Assembly: GCF_900112695.1 (NCBI RefSeq)
Contig: NZ_FOMT01000001.1
Span: 558,001 to 622,000 of the forward strand
DNA from: Paenibacillus catalpae
Lineage (GTDB): Bacteria; Bacillota; Bacilli; Paenibacillales; Paenibacillaceae
DNA: 64,000 nt
Direction: 5' to 3'
The notes under the pieces were generated by a model that was not told the DNA's origin, made no database searches, and saw only the letters and a program-made list of their open reading frames with translations. The position numbers were made by a program, and so were the translations under genes. Below, in pieces: positions 58,361-64,000 of this stretch (within the stretch, counting starts at the first letter, position 1; every line of letters begins with the position of its first letter).

Positions 58361-59058
58361 TGAGTTTCAATAAGATCGGTATTATTGGGGCAATGGTTGA
58401 AGAGATTGAGCTTTTGCACCAGAACGTAAATGTAACCAATCAAGTAACAAAAGCCGGCATCACCTATTATGAGGGCCAGCTTCATGGCAAGACGGTTGTT
58501 TTCTGTAAATCCGGCGTAGGCAAAGTTAACGCTGCCGTATGCACACAAATTCTGATTGATCTTGGCGTTGACAGCGTTTTGTTCACAGGTGTTGCCGGCG
58601 CGCTTGATCCGCGTCTGAATATCGGTGACATTGTTGTTTCTTCCAGCTGTGTACAGCACGACATGGACGTAACGCCGCTTGGCTTTGCAAAAGGGGTTAT
58701 CCCGTACCAGGAGCGTTCGGAGTTTGTTGCGGATGAGCAACTTATCAAGCTGGCTACGGAGGCAAGCGAGCGTTTGTTTGAGGGACGCAGCCTGATTGGC
58801 AAAGTATTGTCGGGCGATCAGTTTATCGCAAGCCGTGATACGGTTCGCGAGCTGTATGAAACACTGCAAGGCGCATGTGCGGAGATGGAAGGGGCCTCGG
58901 TCGCTCATGTGTGTGATTTGAATGAAGTTCCGTTTGTGGTTATCCGTTCGATGTCGGATAAAGCTGACGGTTCGGCACATGTTAATTTTGCAGAGTTTAC
59001 AGTGACAGCTGCGAATAATTCTTATGCGATTATTGATGATATGATTCAGCATATCTAA
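58360..59058 (+). CDS. mtnN: 5'-methylthioadenosine/S-adenosylhomocysteine nucleosidase
   Basis: Splits MTA and SAH to adenine and the thio-sugar, recycling methyl-cycle by-products. The 232-aa nucleoside-phosphorylase fold has the start IGIIGAMVEEIELL (catalytic Glu15, equal to E. coli Glu12), TGVAGALDPRLNIGD, the substrate motif EMEGASVAHVC and the acid RSMSDKADG. The ATG overlaps the ccpA stop by one base. Terminated directly after. Confidence 0.96.
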   Translation: MSFNKIGIIGAMVEEIELLHQNVNVTNQVTKAGITYYEGQLHGKTVVFCKSGVGKVNAAVCTQILIDLGVDSVLFTGVAGALDPRLNIGDIVVSSSCVQHDMDVTPLGFAKGVIPYQERSEFVADEQLIKLATEASERLFEGRSLIGKVLSGDQFIASRDTVRELYETLQGACAEMEGASVAHVCDLNEVPFVVIRSMSDKADGSAHVNFAEFTVTAANNSYAIIDDMIQHI

Positions 59059-59066
59059 AACGAAAG

Positions 59067-59102
59067 AAAACGTCCGTACCTGCAGGTACGGACGTTTTTT
59101 CT
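59067..59102. terminator. Terminator after mtnN
   Basis: Perfect 16-bp palindromic stem AAAACGTCCGTACCTG / CAGGTACGGACGTTTT and a T-run. Confidence 0.95.
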
Positions 59103-59203
59103 ATATCAGTTTGGAAGTCAGTTGAATACTGAAATTTGATTTGGCGATAAAACCACCTATAGACGCCGCCGCTCATCTTCAAGAGGCCTCGATAGAGGTT
59201 TTA

Positions 59204-60379
59204 TCATAAATCTTGAACGGCGATGGCGGCTGTTTGGCGGTTCTTCATCTCAATCTCGGCTCTGCGCGGAATAGGAAGCACTTGACTCTGATCATCCAGC
59301 CAGCTTGCAGGAAGCGGGTCAGGGCTTACGGATGACCATTTATCCAGCCATGATTTGGGCAATGGAACGTCTTCATGGCTTGTAAGCTGCTGCACGACAG
59401 GATGATCGGTCATCGTCAGCCAGACGAGCGACCAAGCCCGAGGCACGACGCGCCACCAGTCATATCCGCCACCTCCCAGAGCAACCCAGCGTCCGTCTGC
59501 ATGCTTGTGGGCGAGCTCATGGATAATGACAGGCATCTCCTGATAAATCCGCATGCTGCAGTGGATGTGAGATAACGGGTCGTAGGCATGAGCATCACAG
59601 CCATGCTGGCTGACGATGATATCAGGTTTGTATACCTCGGCAATCTTGGTTATCGTGCTGCGGAAGCATTCCAGCCAGGAATCATCCTCCGTGTAAGGCT
59701 CCATCGGGATGTTATAGCAGGCTCCGTAGCCTGCATCGGCCCCTTTTTCATGAACGAAGCCTGTCCCGGGGAACAAGAACTTGCCGGTCTCATGAATGGA
59801 ATAGGTACAGACATCCGGATCATGGTAAAAGCTCCACTGTACCCCGTCTCCATGGTGAACATCCGTATCGATGTACAGGACTCTCGCTCCGTAAGTTTTA
59901 CGGATATATTGGATCGCAACCGCGGCATCGTTATATACACAAAAGCCTGATCCGCGGTCAGGAAATGCATGATGCAGCCCCCCGGCCATATGATAGGCAT
60001 GTGTGGCTGTGCCGCTCATAACGAGCTCGGCAGCATGTACAGAACCTGCTGTTATCGTGGCTGCTGCATCATGCATGCCAGGGAAATAAGGCGTGTCCTC
60101 GGTATCAAGACCATATTTGCCAGCCGTTGCAGCCGTTTCATGAGCAGGATTGTCCAAGCTCAGAAGCCGAACCGTATTTATGTAATCCGCCCGGTGAACG
60201 AGCGCGAGCAGCTCCTCATCTACTTTTGCAGAAGGGGAGGCAATCTGATCGTCTTGCAGCGCACCGGCTGCTTGCAGCAAATCAAGCGTTAATGTCATGC
60301 GTACCGGGCTAAACGGATGCTGCTCACCAAATGAATAACGGGTACTGTCAGAATGATGAACGAATAAAGCGTTTGTCAC
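59204..60379 (-). CDS. acuC: Acetoin utilization deacetylase AcuC (histone-deacetylase family)
   Basis: 391-aa zinc deacetylase that in Bacillus removes the acetyl group from acetyl-CoA synthetase. Family motifs are AYHMAGGLHHAFPDRGSGFC (active-site histidines), YIDTDVHHGDGVQ (zinc ligands and catalytic site), SQHGCDAHAYDPLS and GGGGYDW. GTG start 8 bases after GGGAGGT. It lies 26 bases after acuA on the same strand. The acuB gene that sits between them in Bacillus is absent. Confidence 0.94.
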   Translation of the reverse strand: MTNALFVHHSDSTRYSFGEQHPFSPVRMTLTLDLLQAAGALQDDQIASPSAKVDEELLALVHRADYINTVRLLSLDNPAHETAATAGKYGLDTEDTPYFPGMHDAAATITAGSVHAAELVMSGTATHAYHMAGGLHHAFPDRGSGFCVYNDAAVAIQYIRKTYGARVLYIDTDVHHGDGVQWSFYHDPDVCTYSIHETGKFLFPGTGFVHEKGADAGYGACYNIPMEPYTEDDSWLECFRSTITKIAEVYKPDIIVSQHGCDAHAYDPLSHIHCSMRIYQEMPVIIHELAHKHADGRWVALGGGGYDWWRVVPRAWSLVWLTMTDHPVVQQLTSHEDVPLPKSWLDKWSSVSPDPLPASWLDDQSQVLPIPRRAEIEMKNRQTAAIAVQDL

Positions 60380-60405
60380 TTCTTAACCTCCCAAATAAAA
60401 ACGCA

Positions 60406-61041
60406 CTAATACATGAATCGCTGCCGGAAGCGGATGCGGTCGAACTGCTCCTCGGACTCTTGCGGGACTTCTTTCCCGATGCGGACCATCAGGCAGTTAG
60501 CCGGATGCGAGCAAATCTCCGGATCATCGGTTGCATACCAGACCATGCCGACGGATTTCATCAGCCTCTCCATAATGCCCCGGTATTCCCACACGCTAAG
60601 CTTGGTTCCTTCCAGGTCCCAATGCCAATAATACTCGGTTGTGAACACGATCATATTTTCAAGCTGCTCGTTAGCAAAAGCCAATTGAATCATTTTTTTG
60701 CCGAGCCCATAGGATCGGTACTGATCAGCTACTTCAATGGCTCCCAGCTCGATCAGATCCGGCATGCGGGCTTCATACCAGCGTTCCAGCTCATCCGGAT
60801 AATGAAAGGTAACATAGCCAACGATGAGCTCGTCTACACGGGCTACAATAATACGTCCTTCTTCCAAGCCTGCTATTTCAACCAGCGCTTCATGCTGGTC
60901 CTTTGGCCGCCGAAAAGCGTCCAGATCGGCATGCATGCTTAGTAATTGCAAGGAATCCGGGGGGACTGGACCTTCAATGATGCAGATACGGCCGTCCTGT
61001 AATTCGATTTGCTGCCGGTGGTGCAATTTGCGATGCTCCAA
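60406..61041 (-). CDS. acuA: Acetyltransferase AcuA (GNAT)
   Basis: 211-aa GNAT enzyme, very close in length to Bacillus AcuA, which acetylates and switches off acetyl-CoA synthetase. Acetyl-CoA motif is in QYRSYGLGKKMIQLAF (R/Q-x-x-G-x-G/A). Start at TTG 61041, 9 bases after AAGGAG; the frame extends another 56 codons upstream through the promoter region. Divergent from acsA, its expected target. Confidence 0.9.
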   Translation of the reverse strand: MEHRKLHHRQQIELQDGRICIIEGPVPPDSLQLLSMHADLDAFRRPKDQHEALVEIAGLEEGRIIVARVDELIVGYVTFHYPDELERWYEARMPDLIELGAIEVADQYRSYGLGKKMIQLAFANEQLENMIVFTTEYYWHWDLEGTKLSVWEYRGIMERLMKSVGMVWYATDDPEICSHPANCLMVRIGKEVPQESEEQFDRIRFRQRFMY

Positions 61042-61086
61042 TAACGGAATCTCCTTTCCAAAGCTCCCATACCTTTTATATTTATG

Positions 61087-61095
61087 GTTATAGCA
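61087..61095 (-). promoter_or_regulatory. Extended -10 promoter of acuA-acuC
   Basis: Minus strand TGCTATAAC, an extended -10, with TTTCAT about 16 bases upstream of the TATAAC. Confidence 0.45.
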
Positions 61096-61139
61096 GACAT
61101 CGGACGAAATGAAAAGCATAGTCGAATGGAAAGTCATTA

Positions 61140-61148
61140 TGCTATAAT
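61140..61148 (+). promoter_or_regulatory. Extended -10 promoter of acsA
   Basis: TGCTATAAT, a perfect extended -10 element, 129 bases ahead of the acsA start; no clear -35. The long leader contains a cre-like site. Confidence 0.6.
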
Positions 61149-61224
61149 TGTTGTGGCGGTTGAGTAACCGAACGAATCGATAAGAGAGCTCCGGCTTGTT
61201 TGCCTGCAAGTACCGGCTAGTAAT

Positions 61225-61238
61225 TGTAAGCGTATTCT
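61225..61238 (+). promoter_or_regulatory. Candidate cre site in the acsA leader
   Basis: TGTAAGCGTATTCT matches the first eight positions of the cre consensus and has two or three mismatches in the second half. It lies about 70 bases downstream of the predicted transcription start, a position where CcpA can block elongation. In Bacillus subtilis, acsA and acuABC are known CcpA targets. Confidence 0.5.
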
Positions 61239-61277
61239 TCGGTTAATGTTTAACAGATTTGATGGGAGAGTGATAGA

Positions 61278-63002
61278 ATGATCAACTTGCATCAAGAACG
61301 AATTCCAGCTGTGGCAACAAATCCAAATCTTAAGAATTATGAACAAGCAACGGCAGATTTTAACTGGGAAGAGATTGAACGCCATTTCAGCTGGCATGAG
61401 ACAGGGAAAGTAAACATGGCGTACGAGGCCATTGACCGTCATGTGGAGTCCGGCAAAGGGGCGAATATTGCTCTTTATTACAGTGACAACACACGCGACG
61501 AATCCTATACGTTTGAACAAATGAGCAAACAGTCGAATCGATTCGCGAACGTATTGCGGAAATTCGGCATCGGCAAGGGAGAGCGCGTATTTATCTTCAT
61601 GCCTCGTACGCCGGAGTTATATTTCAGTGTGCTTGGTGCCTTGAAGGTGGGCGCAGTGGTTGGACCGTTGTTTGAAGCGTTTATGGAGACGGCTGTTAAA
61701 GACCGTCTGCAGGATAGCGAAGCAACGGCAATTATTACAACACCTGCTCTGCTTGGACGCATCAAACGCGACGAGCTGCCTAACTTGAAGCATATTATTG
61801 TTTTTGGCGACAGTGTGGTTACTGACGATGCAATCGTCGATTTTAGTGCGGAGATGGCGCAGGCGTCAGAAGAGGCAGAGATCGAATGGCTGAGCCGCGA
61901 GGATGGATTAATTCTCCATTATACATCCGGTTCTACGGGTAAGCCGAAGGGCGTCTTCCATGTCCAAAATGCGATGGTTCAGCACTATTACACGGGTAAA
62001 ATTGTCCTTGATCTCAAAGAAGGCGATATTTACTGGTGCACAGCTGACCCGGGCTGGGTAACGGGGACGTCTTATGGTGTATTTGCGCCTTGGCTGAACG
62101 GAGCGACAAACGTTATTCGCGGCGGCCGCTTCAGCCCTGGAGACTGGTACGGCACCATTCAGAAATACGGCGTCACCGTATGGTACAGTGCTCCGACCGC
62201 GTTCCGCATGCTGATGGGAGCAGGGGATGACCTCGTTAATTCCTATGATCTGTCAAGCCTGCGCCATGTGCTGAGCGTTGGTGAACCGCTCAACCCTGAA
62301 GTGGTACGCTGGGGGATGAAGGTCTACAAACAACGTATCCATGATACTTGGTGGATGACAGAGACAGGCGGACAACTGATCTGTAACTATCCTTCGATGG
62401 ATATTAAGCCAGGATCTATGGGTAAACCGCTCCCGGGTGTAAAAGCAGCCATTATCGATGATCAAGGCAATGAAGTGCCTCCTTACCGGATGGGCAACCT
62501 CGCGGTACAGACACCTTGGCCTGCCATGATGCGCAAGATCTGGAATAACCCTTCGAAGTATGAAGAGTATTTCCGCATTCAAGGCTGGTACATTTCCGGA
62601 GATTCCGCTTATATGGACGAAGACGGTTATTTCTGGTTCCAGGGCCGTATTGATGATGTTATCAATACAGCTGGTGAGCGGGTTGGTCCGTTTGAGGTGG
62701 AGAGCAAGCTTGTCGAGCATCCAGCGGTCGCAGAAGCGGGCGTAATCGGTAAGCCGGACCCTATGCGCGGTGAGATTATCAAAGCGTTTATCGCCCTTCG
62801 AGAGGGCTATACGGCTTCGGATGAGCTCAAGGCAGAGATTGCGCAGTTCGTGAAAATCGGCTTATCTGCCCATGCTGCACCGCGCGAAATCGAGTTCAAA
62901 GACAAGTTGCCAAAGACACGCAGCGGAAAGATCATGAGACGTGTCCTGAAAGCCTGGGAGCTCAACCTCCCAACAGGCGACTTATCTACAATCGAGGACT
63001 AA
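61278..63002 (+). CDS. acsA: Acetyl-CoA synthetase
   Basis: Activates acetate with ATP and CoA. The 574-aa member of the ANL superfamily has Bacillus AcsA length. Motifs: YTSGSTGKPKGVFH (P-loop), WWMTETGGQL, WYISGDSAYMDEDGYF, and the catalytic C-terminal KTRSGKIMRRVL in which Lys551 is the residue controlled by AcuA acetylation and AcuC deacetylation. ATG 8 bases after GGGAGAG. The close neighbourhood of acuA and acuC supports reversible control. Confidence 0.95.
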   Translation: MINLHQERIPAVATNPNLKNYEQATADFNWEEIERHFSWHETGKVNMAYEAIDRHVESGKGANIALYYSDNTRDESYTFEQMSKQSNRFANVLRKFGIGKGERVFIFMPRTPELYFSVLGALKVGAVVGPLFEAFMETAVKDRLQDSEATAIITTPALLGRIKRDELPNLKHIIVFGDSVVTDDAIVDFSAEMAQASEEAEIEWLSREDGLILHYTSGSTGKPKGVFHVQNAMVQHYYTGKIVLDLKEGDIYWCTADPGWVTGTSYGVFAPWLNGATNVIRGGRFSPGDWYGTIQKYGVTVWYSAPTAFRMLMGAGDDLVNSYDLSSLRHVLSVGEPLNPEVVRWGMKVYKQRIHDTWWMTETGGQLICNYPSMDIKPGSMGKPLPGVKAAIIDDQGNEVPPYRMGNLAVQTPWPAMMRKIWNNPSKYEEYFRIQGWYISGDSAYMDEDGYFWFQGRIDDVINTAGERVGPFEVESKLVEHPAVAEAGVIGKPDPMRGEIIKAFIALREGYTASDELKAEIAQFVKIGLSAHAAPREIEFKDKLPKTRSGKIMRRVLKAWELNLPTGDLSTIED

Positions 63003-63022
63003 TTTTTTTTATTGAATATAAA

Positions 63023-63056
63023 AAAGGCGCCGCGGAATTAATCCGTGGCGCCTTTC
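63023..63056. terminator. Bidirectional terminator after acsA
   Basis: Stem AAAGGCGCCGCGGA / TCCGTGGCGCCTTT with A/T runs on both sides. Confidence 0.9.
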
Positions 63057-63089
63057 TTTGTCTCCATCCCTTATAACGGATCAGCTCCG

Positions 63090-64000
63090 TTATTTCCCCA
63101 CTTTTACTTGCTGTGAAGGAGGGGATTTCCCGGTGTCATTTTCTGCAATGACATAGAATGTTCCTGTCGTTAACGGCGATGCATAGGTAAAGCTTGGACT
63201 TTTGGTCTTGCCTATCTCTACGTAGTTGCCATCGTTCTCAGCACTTAAGAAGACATGATAAGTGGTAACGTACTCTGCATCGGAATTAGCGTTCCAGGTT
63301 AGCAGCACACTTAAATCCGTTGGTGTAGCGACTAAGCCGTTTGGAGAGGAAGGAGGAGCTAAATCCGGATGCTCGGTACCCGGGTCGCCGCCGTTTCCTG
63401 TGTTATCTCCAGGCAGTCCTGGAATACCCGGCAATTCTGGACCGCTGCCGAAGCTTACAACCTGGCTGGCCGCCGATTCCTTGCCGGCTACGTCTACTGC
63501 AGTTACATAGAAGCTGTAGCCTTGGTTACCGGCTACCGTCAGTTTTGCTTTCAGCTCATCGCCAACAAGGATTGACTCTCCAGCCTTCTGTGAAGGCTGC
63601 CCGTTAACCGATTGATAGACGCGATATCCGACGATGTCCTTTTCCGTCCCTCCGGTAAAGGTCAGCATAACAACTCCGGACCCAATGGATTGAAGCTTCA
63701 CATTGCTTGGAGCATTTGGTACATTGCCGTCATCTACACGCGGATCCATTTTGGACGGCGCGTTTGTGTCAGCATCGGCCGGCAGATACGATTCAATTGA
63801 TTTTCTGCTGCTCGCAGGCAGCTTTGCTTGTGCAGCTCTGATTTCGTCCATCAGTTCGTCAAGCGGCTTCTTCCGCTTAATGACGATTTGCTCACGGACC
63901 ATATCCTTTGGAGTTGCAGGGTTTGGTACATAGTTAACTCCGTTGAAAGGAATATAGGCCATTTTCACCAATGCGTCATCCGTTTCCTTCGGCAAATACT
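63090..64000 (-). CDS. FN3-domain protein, probably C-terminus of a class A penicillin-binding protein (5'-truncated)
   Basis: The open frame runs off the window on its 5' side, so this is only the C-terminal part (about 303 residues). The first about 95 residues (FNGVNYVPNPATPKDMVREQ, then a KKPLDELMDEIRAAQAKLP helix) are not a named domain. Two fibronectin type III repeats follow at about 95-180 (NVKLQSIGSGVVMLTFTG, then YSFYVTAVDVAGKESA) and 215-300, split by a Gly/Pro/Asn-rich linker. Class A penicillin-binding proteins of Paenibacillus often end in such FN3 repeats, which is the reason for the call. No penicillin-binding motif lies in the visible part. Confidence 0.6.
   Translation of the reverse strand, partial: YLPKETDDALVKMAYIPFNGVNYVPNPATPKDMVREQIVIKRKKPLDELMDEIRAAQAKLPASSRKSIESYLPADADTNAPSKMDPRVDDGNVPNAPSNVKLQSIGSGVVMLTFTGGTEKDIVGYRVYQSVNGQPSQKAGESILVGDELKAKLTVAGNQGYSFYVTAVDVAGKESAASQVVSFGSGPELPGIPGLPGDNTGNGGDPGTEHPDLAPPSSPNGLVATPTDLSVLLTWNANSDAEYVTTYHVFLSAENDGNYVEIGKTKSPSFTYASPLTTGTFYVIAENDTGKSPPSQQVKVGK

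Noticed and set aside
1-64000. Insertion sequences, prophage genes, integrases or plasmid replication genes
   Set aside because: No transposase, integrase, phage structural or replication protein was found in any long frame, and no terminal inverted repeats with target duplications were seen.

Overview
The window looks like a chromosome segment of a Paenibacillus-like bacterium (Bacillota, Paenibacillaceae). The evidence is base composition near 50% GC, strong AGGAGG-type ribosome sites with frequent GTG and TTG starts, a T-box ahead of proS, CcpA with cre-like sites, the AcuA/AcuC/AcsA set, YktB-, YjcG- and DUF1292-type proteins, and SLH-like surface proteins. I see no insertion sequence, prophage, CRISPR array or plasmid function. 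Most of the segment is core genome with small accessory islands.

Layout. 1-4.6 kb: end of the pyrimidine operon (carB, pyrF, pyrE), with a very large hairpin between carB and pyrF where bacilli usually carry pyrK-pyrD. 4.7-6.5 kb: a chemoreceptor. 6.6-13.8 kb: a five-gene MacAB/FtsX-type ABC exporter operon ending in a solute-binding lipoprotein. It lies behind an ECF-like promoter, and its second ATPase ends in an AbrB-like hairpin. 13.8-16.7 kb: a 2H phosphoesterase, three tRNAs, RNase HI and ung. 16.7-23.9 kb (minus): an SLH-like protein and a seven-gene island for a CDP-linked, probably C-methylated 6-deoxy sugar. 23.9-26.3 kb: a CDF cation exporter, and a tandem array of three small paralogues plus an internally shortened fourth. 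26.3-30.2 kb: tRNA-Val, a cupin, and an ECF sigma/anti-sigma pair next to two secreted cupredoxin proteins. 30.4-34.0 kb: small conserved proteins and an MBL hydrolase. 34.1-37.7 kb: speA-type decarboxylase, MFS and YitT-like transporters. 37.8-43.6 kb: a TetR-ABC efflux operon with two palindromic operators, divergent from an RND pump.

43.8-49.3 kb: YktB, T-box and proS, a conserved unknown, gnd and another unknown. 49.5-51.8 kb: aroK, a divergent aroA and a CoA-binding protein. 51.9-55.7 kb: ptsG-type EIICBA and ptsI without ptsH, behind a leader with duplicated repeats and hairpins. 55.7-59.1 kb: a DJ-1/PfpI protein, VanZ-like protein, zinc-finger protein, ccpA and mtnN. 59.2-63.0 kb: acuA-acuC divergent from acsA. 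The window ends inside an FN3-containing protein, probably the C-terminus of a class A penicillin-binding protein.

Functional links. PTS sugar uptake (EIICBA, EI), CcpA and the acetate-activation genes form a carbon-control group, with candidate cre sites at ccpA and acsA. The sugar island and SLH-like proteins point to a glycosylated cell surface. The two modules most worth a closer look are the exporter operon with its fused ATPase, and the array of small paralogues.
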